A stretch of 14,120 nucleotides of DNA from Lysobacteraceae bacterium (GTDB taxonomy: Bacteria > Pseudomonadota > Gammaproteobacteria > Xanthomonadales > Wenzhouxiangellaceae), in the NCBI GenBank assembly GCA_020201235.1, contig JAIVHD010000076.1, positions 1 through 14,120 of the forward strand, read 5' to 3'. This document shows, in pieces, positions 1-6,260 of the stretch; the stretch's first letter is position 1; the number at the start of each line of letters is the position of its first letter. The translations under genes and the position numbers were made by a program. The notes under the pieces are model-generated. The model searched no databases. It saw only the letters and a program-made list of their open reading frames with translations, and had not been told where the DNA came from.

Positions 1-82
1 CCCGTGTTAGACGCCGGCCATGCGAGTAGCGCGACCCTCGACCAGCGCAGCACCGGTGATCGAGGCCGTGTCGGGCCCGGCC

Positions 83-1291
83 TCAGCCACGGTCGCTGAG
101 CTCTTCGGTGGCTTTCGGGCCGGTCTCGACGGCCGGACCGTCGTGGTCGGCGCAGAAGCGGACATAATCAACGTAACCGGGAAATACAGCACCGGCCCTG
201 CAGTACGCGCATCCGGGGTCGCCAGCCAGCTCCAGTTCGCGCATCCGGGTGTCGCGCGCGTCGAACAGGATCAGCCGGCCTGACAGGTTACGCCCAATAC
301 CAAGCACCAGCTTGATCGCCTCCATGGCCTGGAGCAGGCCGATTATGCCGGGTACCGTGCCGATGACTCCGGCCTCGTTGCAAGAGGGTGCGAAGCGGGC
401 CGGCGGCGGCTCGGAAAAAAGGCAGCGATAGCAGGGCTGGCCACCGGCGGGAAACACCGACACCTGACCCTCGAAGCCTTGCACAGCACCGTAGATACAG
501 GGCAGGCCGAGTTTCAGGCAGGCATCATTGACCAGGTAACGGGTCGGGAAGTTGTCCGAGCCGTCGACCACCATGTCATAGCCTGAGAACACCGATTCGA
601 CGTTGTTCGAGGCTAATCGAAGTGTGTGCTCCCGGACCTGGACGCGCGGGTTTAGCGCTTCGATCGTTGCTCTGGCTGATCGGGTCTTGGGCCAGCCGAC
701 CCGATCGTCCCGGTGCAGAATCTGGCGATGAAGGTTGCTGCGGTCGACCCGGTCATGATCGACCAGGCCCACGGTGCCGATACCGGCGGCTGCCAGGTAC
801 AATGCTGCCGGCGAACCCAGTCCGCCGGCACCGATCAGCAGCACCCGCGCTTTTCCGAGCTTCGCCTGGCCGGCCTCGCCGACCTCGGGCAGAACCATTT
901 GCCGCGCATAACGTTGGCGGGCGTCGGCGTCGGCAAGTTCCGGAAGGGCAATCGGCAGGCCTTCATCCTTCCAGCGGTTGAAGCCGCCATCGACGACCGA
1001 GACGTTGCGGTAGCCGAGCTTGATCAAATCGTCAGCCGACAGCAGCGAGCGCGTGCTGGCCGCGCAGATAAGCAATACGGGATGATTGTAGTCGGGCACA
1101 GTCTCGCCGATGCGAATCTCGAGATAACCTCGACCGAGCGGGCAGGCACCTTCGGGCAGACCCTGGGCGATCTCATCGGTTTCGCGAACATCGATAAGGA
1201 TGTTGCCGGCCAGTTGCAGACGCTGCGCCTCGGACGGCGAAACCATCGGAATCCGGCTGCGTAGCTGCGAAAGTCTTTGGTCCAGCGACAT
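83..1291 (-). CDS. moeB: Rhodanese-MoeB/ThiF fusion, sulfur-carrier adenylyltransferase
   Basis: E1-like enzyme that adenylates the C-terminal glycine of a MoaD/ThiS-type carrier and probably passes sulfur to it through its own rhodanese domain; cytoplasmic. The 402-residue protein has an N-terminal rhodanese domain (about 15-115) with active loop CAASTR at 76-81, i.e. catalytic Cys76 in CX4R. The ThiF/MoeB domain follows (about 125-365): nucleotide loop GAGGLGS at 154-160, the VDHDRVDRSNLHRQ segment near 177-190, DGSDNFPTR near 243-251, and two zinc CxxC pairs, C287/C290 and C361/C364. I chose ATG 1291 over the longer frame (up to 1366) because GGAGG lies 11 bases upstream and the extra 25 residues look like antisense of the upstream gene. 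It lies 7 bases after the carrier gene, clearly one operon. Rhodanese-first MoeB fusions are known in gammaproteobacteria; mycobacterial MoeZ has the opposite order. The partner pathway (molybdopterin, thiamine, thiolation or cysteine) cannot be fixed from this window. Confidence 0.92.
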   Translation of the reverse strand: MSLDQRLSQLRSRIPMVSPSEAQRLQLAGNILIDVRETDEIAQGLPEGACPLGRGYLEIRIGETVPDYNHPVLLICAASTRSLLSADDLIKLGYRNVSVVDGGFNRWKDEGLPIALPELADADARQRYARQMVLPEVGEAGQAKLGKARVLLIGAGGLGSPAALYLAAAGIGTVGLVDHDRVDRSNLHRQILHRDDRVGWPKTRSARATIEALNPRVQVREHTLRLASNNVESVFSGYDMVVDGSDNFPTRYLVNDACLKLGLPCIYGAVQGFEGQVSVFPAGGQPCYRCLFSEPPPARFAPSCNEAGVIGTVPGIIGLLQAMEAIKLVLGIGRNLSGRLILFDARDTRMRELELAGDPGCAYCRAGAVFPGYVDYVRFCADHDGPAVETGPKATEELSDRG

Positions 1292-1298
1292 CGTGCAA

Positions 1299-1535
1299 TT
1301 AGCCTCCGGCAACCGGGGCGACGAGCATGACCACGTGGTCGTCGGACAGGTCGATCTCGACGCCATCGCGGGTCAGGTTGCGATGGGCCCGCAGTGGATG
1401 GTTTTTACACCGATTGGCAGGAGCCTGGGCGACGGTCGCCCCGCTTCCGTATGCATAAACCAGGATGTCAGCCAGCGATCGCAGCGCGTCGGAAAGTTTG
1501 ATTTGAATTCGGCCCGGAGGCGCTGTGTGCTGCAT
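1299..1535 (-). CDS. MoaD/ThiS-like sulfur-carrier protein with C-terminal Gly-Gly
   Basis: Small beta-grasp (ubiquitin-like) sulfur carrier; its terminal glycine would be adenylated by the adjacent MoeB-like enzyme and converted to a thiocarboxylate. The 78-residue product starts MQHTAPP, has an IQIKLSDALRSLAD beginning, a middle GSGATVAQ segment typical of the first helix in MoaD/ThiS proteins, and ends VVMLVAPVAGG, the family's hydrophobic strand plus diglycine tail. Length is close to E. coli MoaD (81), but the stretch before the last strand looks short compared with CysO/MoaD relatives. ATG 1535 has no good Shine-Dalgarno; the open frame extends to a TTG at 1649 but the extra residues do not look like protein. 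Being first in the operon with moeB supports the assignment. Without the rest of the molybdopterin genes in view I cannot call it moaD. Confidence 0.72.
   Translation of the reverse strand: MQHTAPPGRIQIKLSDALRSLADILVYAYGSGATVAQAPANRCKNHPLRAHRNLTRDGVEIDLSDDHVVMLVAPVAGG
1303..1307 (-). promoter_or_regulatory. Shine-Dalgarno of moeB inside the Gly-Gly codons of the carrier gene
   Basis: Read on the minus strand, GGAGG is formed by the last two sense codons of the upstream gene (GGA GGC, then TAA). It lies 11 bases before the moeB ATG. It decides the moeB start and makes the two genes a tightly coupled pair. Confidence 0.7.
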
Positions 1536-1663
1536 CAGGAGTCTGCCCGTAGGGATGGCGTTGAACCAAAAAAAGTTTATCACGGACGAGGATTGCAACG
1601 ATCGCGGGGTACGGCCGGAGAGGCTGCATTCAGCGCGCGGCGAAAACAAGATCTTTAATTCAA

Positions 1664-1692
1664 AAAATATTTAGGTTAGTTGTTTAAGTCAA
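1664..1692 (-). promoter_or_regulatory. Candidate sigma-70 promoter for the carrier-moeB operon
   Basis: On the minus strand TTGACT (1692-1687) is followed after 17 bases by TATTTT (1669-1664), in the most AT-rich part of the window. Transcription would start near 1657, giving a leader of about 120 bases before ATG 1535. The -10 matches consensus at only 4 of 6 positions. Confidence 0.4.
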
Positions 1693-1944
1693 TGTTAAAT
1701 ATCATGTTATATTTTACTTTCGAGGTTTGTACAGTGGTTGGTTTGAGTTGAAAACATTCATAGCCAATATCTATGGGCGACTCACGCGGGTCACGCTGGC
1801 CTTAGGCCAGTCGTTGATCGGCGTTGCGTTTCTTGGCCAGGGAACGGCCATTCTCTGCGAAACGCGCCTTAACTCGCACCGGCGCAGCGGCTCTGAGCGT
1901 TACCCAATCAACCGCATGAGGTGCATTTTCACAACTGTAGGGTA

Positions 1945-1974
1945 TTGCGGTCCGAGCCTGTAATCCGTTACAAT
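1945..1974 (+). promoter_or_regulatory. Candidate sigma-70 promoter of rplS
   Basis: TTGCGG (1945-1950), an 18-base spacer, then TACAAT (1969-1974). The expected start near 1981 gives a leader of about 84 bases. Because the upstream genes run the other way, rplS needs its own promoter, and this is the best match found in the gap. Confidence 0.5.
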
Positions 1975-2003
1975 TGCCGGCTTGGCTTTTACAACGATTC
2001 GAT

Positions 2004-2036
2004 ATCCGGTGGATTCGCCGCAAGCTGGCACCGGAT
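2004..2036 (+). promoter_or_regulatory. Hairpin in the rplS 5' leader
   Basis: ATCCGGTG (2004-2011) and CACCGGAT (2029-2036) form a perfect 8-bp stem with a 17-base loop, ending 28 bases before the rplS ATG. It is inside the predicted mRNA leader and could be a regulatory structure; no regulator is shown by the sequence. Confidence 0.4.
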
Positions 2037-2064
2037 CGGCAACCAGACTTTACGGAATACGCTC

Positions 2065-2427
2065 ATGAGCACGATTATCGACCAGATCAATGCGGAACAA
2101 ATGCAGCGCGAAATCCCGGATTTTGCTCCGGGCGATACCGTTGTCGTCAATCTGTGGGTTCGCGAGGGCGAGCGCCAGCGACTCCAGGCCTTCGAAGGGG
2201 TGGTCCTCGCGCGTCGTAACCGGGGTTTGCATTCGGCCTTTACGGTGCGAAAGATTTCGCATGGAACCGGCGTCGAGCGGGTTTTCCAGTCCTACAGCCC
2301 GCTGATTGACTCGATCGAAATCAAGCGCCGTGGTCGGGTTCGCCGCGCCAAGCTGTTTTACCTGCGCAACCTGGAAGGCAAGGCTGCACGCATTCGCGAA
2401 AAGCTTGCTGCGCGTCCGCGCGCCTGA
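2065..2427 (+). CDS. rplS: 50S ribosomal protein L19
   Basis: Structural protein of the large ribosomal subunit near the 30S-50S interface. 120 residues, against about 115 in E. coli, with the typical family text: [69 protein letters not shown]. The open frame runs back to 1921 but family homology begins at MSTIIDQI, so ATG 2065 is chosen; the Shine-Dalgarno is weak (GGAA). In E. coli and most proteobacteria rplS is the last gene of rpsP-rimM-trmD-rplS; here it stands alone, with a divergent operon upstream and a convergent bactofilin gene downstream. The basic C-terminal tail (EKLAARPRA) is normal for the family. Confidence 0.97.
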   Translation: MSTIIDQINAEQMQREIPDFAPGDTVVVNLWVREGERQRLQAFEGVVLARRNRGLHSAFTVRKISHGTGVERVFQSYSPLIDSIEIKRRGRVRRAKLFYLRNLEGKAARIREKLAARPRA

Positions 2428-2482
2428 CCGACTCGAGACTTTGCTTGGGGGTGACCTTCAAGCCGTCGGCTTAACGAGAATT

Positions 2483-2511
2483 CGGAAAATCGGACCGAGT
2501 CCGGTTTTCCG
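2483..2511. terminator. Hairpin between convergent rplS and bactofilin genes
   Basis: A 12-bp stem (2483-2494 with 2500-2511, one T-G wobble) closes a 5-base loop CCGAG. It lies in the 154-base gap between convergent genes, where a bidirectional terminator is expected. There is no U-tract after the stem on either strand, so intrinsic termination is uncertain; a Rho-dependent end or a stabilising 3' hairpin is equally possible. Confidence 0.4.
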
Positions 2512-2581
2512 CAGCAGTCAATCAGCGTTAAACCCGACGGGCTGCACGTCCCTTCTGCGGTAAATTGACCCAAAAGAGGAG

Positions 2582-3070
2582 TCATATTGCCGCACGGGTA
2601 TCGGCTAGGGGCTGGTCGCTCGCCACTTGAGCCGCTGGCGGCTTACTCTTGCGATCCGGTGTCGTTTTATCCGAAAGTTGCAACGGGCTGGCTTGGTCAT
2701 TCACATCAACGGCTTTCTGTGCCAGGATTTCGCTTGAGCCGTTGAAGCGTCCACCCGGTTCGATGACCAGTTCGACGGTCTGCACATCGCCCTCGACGGT
2801 GCCGCCGGCAATAATTTCCAGCCGCTCGGCGCTGATTGTGCCAGTTAAGGTTCCGCTGATGATGACTCGTCGAGCCTTAAGGTGGCCTTTAATGTGACCT
2901 TGTTCGCCGATCGCAATATCCGCTTGCGATTGAATGTTGCCTTCAATTCTGCCGTCGACGTGCAGGCTGTCGGTCAGGGCGAGATCACCGATAAGCTCGC
3001 TGCCGGCCGAGATGATGGTTGATCCATTACGCGGACCTGGTTGCGCACGGTTCTTGCCAAAGATTGCCAT
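2582..3070 (-). CDS. Bactofilin (polymer-forming cytoskeletal protein)
   Basis: Bactofilins polymerise without nucleotide into membrane-associated filaments and position cell-wall enzymes. The 162-residue product begins MAIFGKN, has a short disordered N-terminus, then a right-handed beta-helix core (about 18-115) with the repeated short hydrophobic-Gly pattern seen in the family: STIISAGSELIGDL, LHVDGRIEGNI, IAIGEQGHIKGHL, VIISGTLTGTI, LEIIAGGTVEGDV. The C-terminal 45 residues are polar, Pro/Ser/Lys-rich and probably disordered. Start ATG 3070 is supported by AGAGGA 9 bases upstream and by the conserved MAIFGK opening. It overlaps the upstream M23 peptidase gene by 97 bases. M23 peptidase plus bactofilin is a known pairing (for example Csd1-CcmA in Helicobacter), suggesting that the filament localises the peptidase. 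Confidence 0.93.
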   Translation of the reverse strand: MAIFGKNRAQPGPRNGSTIISAGSELIGDLALTDSLHVDGRIEGNIQSQADIAIGEQGHIKGHLKARRVIISGTLTGTISAERLEIIAGGTVEGDVQTVELVIEPGGRFNGSSEILAQKAVDVNDQASPLQLSDKTTPDRKSKPPAAQVASDQPLADTRAAI

Positions 3071-3873
3071 TGAATCCGTTCCTCTTGTTCGAACACGGTT
3101 TTATATCGGTCAATCGACCATTTCATGAAGGGCTCCGGATTCAGCCGCCGGCCCAGATATCGAATCTCATAGTGTAGATGGGGCGCGTTGGACAGGCCGG
3201 TGTTGCCGGTGCGGCCGATCGGTTCGCCCTGGCTGATGTATTGGCCAACCTTGACATCGACCTGATCAAGATGAGCGTAAATTGTTGAAAAGCCGTAGTT
3301 GTGTACGATTTTGATCATCTTGCCCATACCGCTGCCGGGGTTATGGCCGGCGTACTCGACGACGCCATCGGCGGTGCTCCAGACCTGCGTGCCGATGCTG
3401 GCGCGCAGGTCGATGCCGCCGTGCAGGCGGGTTTTTTCGACCACCGGATGTTCGCGCATACCGAACTCGCTGGTCACCGTGGCCTCGCCTAGCGGATAGC
3501 CGCTGGGAATCGAGCCAAGCAACAGCCGTTTTTCAAAGGCGGTGTGGCTGGCAACTGAAATTCGATCGGCCACCGGCAAGCTCGTCGGCGGCGTAATTCC
3601 GATGATGCTCTCGAGCTGGTCGAGGTCGTCGCTCAGGGCCATTAATTCTCGTGCGCGGCGCTCGACTTGTTGCTGAAGTTCATCCTGGCGCGCGAGCAAG
3701 TTGTAATTCTGATCCTGGATTTGCTGGTTTCGCTGCTGCAGTTCGGCCATCCGTGATTGCTGGCGATCGACCTGACCGGAGAGCAGCAACTTTTTTCCAG
3801 TATTTTCTGCCGCTGTCGCGCGCACCTGACGGGCGTGATTCGCCCGTGATGTCGCCGTCGGCGGAGGGTGCAT
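2974..3873 (-). CDS. M23 (LytM-type) peptidoglycan endopeptidase
   Basis: Predicted zinc metallopeptidase that cuts peptide cross-links in the cell wall. With ATG 3873 the protein has 299 residues. After a basic N-terminus comes a coiled coil rich in Gln/Glu/Leu (AELQQRNQQIQDQN to MALSDDLDQLE), a linker, then the LytM domain: SEFGMREHPV, HGGIDLRAS (zinc His and Asp), TADGVVEYAG, YGFSTIYAHL, and the catalytic APHLHYEIRY (HxH). All expected catalytic residues are present. The C-terminal FEQEERIQW and the last 32 codons overlap the bactofilin gene. The frame is open up to 3960, but that would cover the htpG heat-shock promoter, so ATG 3873 is preferred; no clear Shine-Dalgarno fits either. No signal peptide or membrane helix is visible, though relatives carry an N-terminal anchor. 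The true start is uncertain. Confidence 0.85.
   Translation of the reverse strand: MHPPPTATSRANHARQVRATAAENTGKKLLLSGQVDRQQSRMAELQQRNQQIQDQNYNLLARQDELQQQVERRARELMALSDDLDQLESIIGITPPTSLPVADRISVASHTAFEKRLLLGSIPSGYPLGEATVTSEFGMREHPVVEKTRLHGGIDLRASIGTQVWSTADGVVEYAGHNPGSGMGKMIKIVHNYGFSTIYAHLDQVDVKVGQYISQGEPIGRTGNTGLSNAPHLHYEIRYLGRRLNPEPFMKWSIDRYKTVFEQEERIQWQSLARTVRNQVRVMDQPSSRPAASLSVISP
3080..3085 (-). promoter_or_regulatory. Shine-Dalgarno of bactofilin inside the M23 gene
   Basis: AGAGGA on the minus strand, 9 bases before ATG 3070. The same bases belong to the Glu-Glu codons of the peptidase's FEQEERIQW segment, so the site is read as protein in one frame and as ribosome binding site for the next gene. 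Confidence 0.65.
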
Positions 3874-3915
3874 TATTACGAAGCTGCGCTCCAGATGCAA
3901 ATGGCAGGACGCAGT

Positions 3916-3944
3916 CTTGAAAAGCGCGGCCGGAACGCCCATTT
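3916..3944 (+). promoter_or_regulatory. Sigma-32 (RpoH) heat-shock promoter of htpG
   Basis: CTTGAAA (3916-3922), a 14-base spacer, then GCCCATTT (3937-3944). The sigma-32 consensus is CTTGAAA with CCCCATNT at this spacing, so only the first C of the -10 differs. Transcription would begin near 3951, about 24 bases before ATG 3975. htpG is a classic sigma-32 target. Confidence 0.75.
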
Positions 3945-3974
3945 CAACAAGCGGTCCCAATTGTGAAACCCATC

Positions 3975-5954
3975 ATGAATGAATCCGTAGCCCCGGTCGC
4001 CGAAACGCGCGCCTTTGACGCCGAAGTTCATCAGCTGTTGAAGCTGATGATCAACGCACTGTATTCCAACCGCGAAATTTTCCTGCGCGAGCTGATTTCA
4101 AATGCCTCGGATGCACTTGACAAGCTCCGTTTCCTGGCCTTGACAGATGCCGAGCTGGCGGGAGACGACCAGGCTACGGCAATCGAGGTACTGGTCGATG
4201 TCGAAAATCACAAGCTTGTGATTCAGGACAATGGCGTCGGCATGACGCGTCAGGAAGTGATTGAAAACATCGGAACGATTGCGCGTTCCGGAACCGCGCG
4301 CTTCCTCGAATCTTTGAGCGGCGACCGCAAGGCTGATGCGCAGCTGATCGGCCAGTTCGGCGTCGGTTTCTATTCGGCCTTCATCGTGTCCGACCGGGTA
4401 ACGCTGGAGACGCGTCGCGCCGGAGCAGGCGCAGATGAGGCCGTGCGCTGGAGTTCCGACGGTGAGGGCGAGTATATGCTGGAAGCGATCGAGCGCCAGG
4501 CCGTTGGCACGCGTGTTGAGCTGGAGCTTAGCGAGGCGCATCGTGATCTGCTTGATGTCGACCGGATCAAGGGCATCATTCGGCATTATTCAAACCACGT
4601 GTCGTTCCCGATTTTCGTGCGTGGTATCAACGACGAGGAATTGCCGGCCGATCAGAGCGTCAACGACACCCAGGCCTTGTGGACACGCTCAAAAAGCGAT
4701 ATCAGCGATCAGGAATACGCAGAGTTCTATCAAGGTCTGACCGGTGACCTGGACGCGCCGCTGAGCCGTGCTCATCACCACGTAGAGGGGGCGCAGAGCT
4801 ACTCAATGCTCCTGTTTCTGCCGCCGCGCGCTCCGTACGATATGGCCTGGAATCGGGATGATCGGCACGGCTTGAAGCTTTATATACAGCGGGTGTTCAT
4901 CATGGACGCGGCCGACCAGTTGCTGCCGCGATATTTGCGCTTTGTACGTGGCGTGGTCGACTCGGCTGATTTGCCGCTCAATGTTTCGCGCGAAATTTTG
5001 CAGGAAAGCGCGCTGTTGAGCAAAATTCGGTCGGCGCTGGTCCGGCGGGCGCTGGATATGATCGAGAAGCTGGCCAAAAGCGGCGGTGAGGATTGGTCTG
5101 CATTCCAGCGCGAATTTTGCAATGTGCTCAAGGAAGGCATTATTGAGGATCCCGACAACCGCGAGCGCGTTGCGCAACTGCTGAGGTTTTCAAGCACGCA
5201 CGCGACCGAACCGTATGCGGTCGCACTAGCCGAGTATCTCGACCGCGCCAAGGCCGGTCAAGCGACGGGCGAAGGCGATGAAAAGTCCTCCGGTGACGAG
5301 CCGGAGAGCACGACCCGTGATGCGGGTGACGGCAACGACGACCCGCTCGCGATCTGGTATCTGACGGCAGAAAATCGGCAGCAGGCACTGGCAAGCCCGC
5401 ATCTTGAAGCATTCTCGCGCGCTGGCGTGGAAGTTTTGCTGCTAACCGATCCGGTTGACGTCTGGCTGGTCAACCATTTGCATGAATTCGACGGCGTTTC
5501 GCTGAAATCGGCTGCCAGCGGCCAGTTTTCAGACCCGCAGCTGGTCGAGGAGGCCGACGGCGAGCCGGCCAAGCAGCTGGCCGGGCGCATCAAGCAGGCG
5601 CTGGGCGACCGGGTCGGCAACGTACGACCCAGTAGCAGGTTGACCGAATCGGCCAGTTGCATTGCTGAGGAGGCCAACGGCATGACCATGCAGATGCGTA
5701 GAATGCTTCAGCAGGCCGGGCAGGATGTGCCGGAATACAAGCCGGACCTCGAAATTAATGCACGTCATCCGTTGTTGCAGCGAATCGAGGCGACCGCAGA
5801 CGACGTCGAAGCCGGTCAGCTGGCCGAGGTGCTGCTGGACCAGGCGTTGTTGATCGACGGCGGCGAGCTGGCCGATCCGGCCGGTTTCGTTCGACGGGTC
5901 AATCAGCTTCTATCCGACCCGGGCCGCGGTCGCCTGGCCGAGAATGACGGATGA
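3975..5954 (+). CDS. htpG: Hsp90-family chaperone HtpG
   Basis: ATP-dependent cytosolic chaperone that works with DnaK as a dimer. The 659-residue product shows the N-terminal GHKL ATPase (LYSNREIFLRELISNASDALDKLRF with the ATP-site Asn/Asp, QDNGVGMT, GQFGVGFYSAFIVSD), the middle domain (LWTRSKSDI, HGLKLYIQRVFIMD, RYLRFVRGVVDS and LNVSREILQ with the catalytic-loop Arg) and the C-terminal dimerisation domain (MTMQMRRML, then LLDQALL). E. coli HtpG has 624 residues; most of the difference is a 30-codon Asp/Glu/Gly/Ser-rich insertion at residues 430-459 (5262-5351), inside the middle domain before IWYLTAENR. An upstream in-frame GTG at 3963 is possible; ATG 3975 gives an N-terminus nearer family length. 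Neither has a strong Shine-Dalgarno. Its own sigma-32 promoter and the divergent M23 gene indicate a single-gene unit. I see no U-tract terminator after it. Confidence 0.97.
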   Translation: MNESVAPVAETRAFDAEVHQLLKLMINALYSNREIFLRELISNASDALDKLRFLALTDAELAGDDQATAIEVLVDVENHKLVIQDNGVGMTRQEVIENIGTIARSGTARFLESLSGDRKADAQLIGQFGVGFYSAFIVSDRVTLETRRAGAGADEAVRWSSDGEGEYMLEAIERQAVGTRVELELSEAHRDLLDVDRIKGIIRHYSNHVSFPIFVRGINDEELPADQSVNDTQALWTRSKSDISDQEYAEFYQGLTGDLDAPLSRAHHHVEGAQSYSMLLFLPPRAPYDMAWNRDDRHGLKLYIQRVFIMDAADQLLPRYLRFVRGVVDSADLPLNVSREILQESALLSKIRSALVRRALDMIEKLAKSGGEDWSAFQREFCNVLKEGIIEDPDNRERVAQLLRFSSTHATEPYAVALAEYLDRAKAGQATGEGDEKSSGDEPESTTRDAGDGNDDPLAIWYLTAENRQQALASPHLEAFSRAGVEVLLLTDPVDVWLVNHLHEFDGVSLKSAASGQFSDPQLVEEADGEPAKQLAGRIKQALGDRVGNVRPSSRLTESASCIAEEANGMTMQMRRMLQQAGQDVPEYKPDLEINARHPLLQRIEATADDVEAGQLAEVLLDQALLIDGGELADPAGFVRRVNQLLSDPGRGRLAENDG

Positions 5955-6099
5955 AAGTTCCGGATCAATGCCTGATCTCGAAAAAAAAATTGTTAACCCG
6001 CGCGCTGCATCAATTCGCGCGATGATTGCGCAGGATCTTGTTCGCAAAAGGGATTTCCCGAGGCAGTGGCGAATCATGGTGCACGTGGGTTAATTTTCG

Positions 6100-6128
6100 T
6101 TGAAAAAAGTGAGAAGTTGGGTTATAGT
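6100..6128 (+). promoter_or_regulatory. Strong sigma-70 promoter of metY and the rimP-nusA-infB operon
   Basis: TTGAAA (6100-6105), exactly 17 bases, then TATAGT (6123-6128); start expected near 6135, six bases before the mature tRNA. The neighbouring upstream bases are A/T-rich, as in an UP element. It is the only good promoter seen ahead of the operon. Confidence 0.75.
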
Positions 6129-6140
6129 CTCTAGCTCGAT

Positions 6141-6217
6141 TGCGGGGTGGAGCAGTCTGGCAGCTCGTCGGGCTCATAACCCGAAGGTCGCAGGTTCGAA
6201 TCCTGCCCCCGCTACCA
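6141..6217 (+). tRNA. metY: Initiator tRNA-fMet (CAT anticodon)
   Basis: 77 bases with encoded CCA. Close to E. coli initiator tRNA throughout: G-rich acceptor, D arm with A11-U24, anticodon stem with three consecutive G-C pairs (GGG CTCATAA CCC), and T arm ggttcgaatcc. The 1-72 pair is unpaired, as initiators require, but as U1-U72 rather than the usual C1-A72. Position upstream of rimP-nusA-infB matches E. coli metY. RNase P and a 3' endonuclease would release it from the leader. Confidence 0.96.
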
Positions 6218-6232
6218 GGTAATCGGTGCAAG

Positions 6233-6260
6233 AAAGCCCCTGGTCAACAGGGGCTTTTTT
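6233..6260 (+). terminator. Intrinsic terminator between metY and rimP
   Basis: AAAGCCCCTG (6233-6242) pairs perfectly with CAGGGGCTTT (6248-6257) around a 5-base loop, and six Ts end the element at 6260. It would end most transcripts after the tRNA, so rimP onward depends on read-through or antitermination. No second strong promoter is visible before rimP. Confidence 0.85.

Larger units (their letters stand above)
1536..2064. other. Intergenic region between the carrier gene and rplS
   Basis: 529 bases with no gene I can support. It holds a very AT-rich stretch at about 1650-1735 containing a minus-strand promoter candidate, two GGCC-based hairpins (1796-1810, stem CTGGCC/GGCCAG with loop TTA; and TGGCC/GGCCA near 1834-1851), the plus-strand rplS promoter candidate at 1945-1974 and the rplS leader. 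Short open frames on both strands (for example 1727-1963 plus and 1802-2023 minus) lack Shine-Dalgarno sites and recognisable domains. trmD, which usually precedes rplS, is absent. Confidence 0.6.

Noticed and set aside
1..82. Possible next gene after moeB at the left edge (27 codons from GTG overlapping the moeB stop)
   Set aside because: Closes with a stop at 7-9 and resembles no known protein; too short to support.
713..1264. 183-codon plus-strand frame
   Set aside because: Antisense shadow of the rhodanese-MoeB gene, no Shine-Dalgarno and no recognisable domain.
1802..2023. 73-codon minus frame with a basic C-terminus (KARFAENGRSLAKKRNADQ)
   Set aside because: Looked like a possible peptide or transposase tail, but there is no ribosome site or family match I recognise, and it runs antisense to the rplS promoter and leader.
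5960..5990. GATCA/TGATC hairpin followed by nine As after htpG as a terminator
   Set aside because: The homopolymer is A on the htpG strand; a terminator for htpG would need T after the stem, and the stem is only 5 bp.
6010..6231. Minus-strand frame with GRIRTCDLRVMSPTSCQTAPPRN
   Set aside because: This is the antisense translation of the initiator tRNA, a common false protein in databases.
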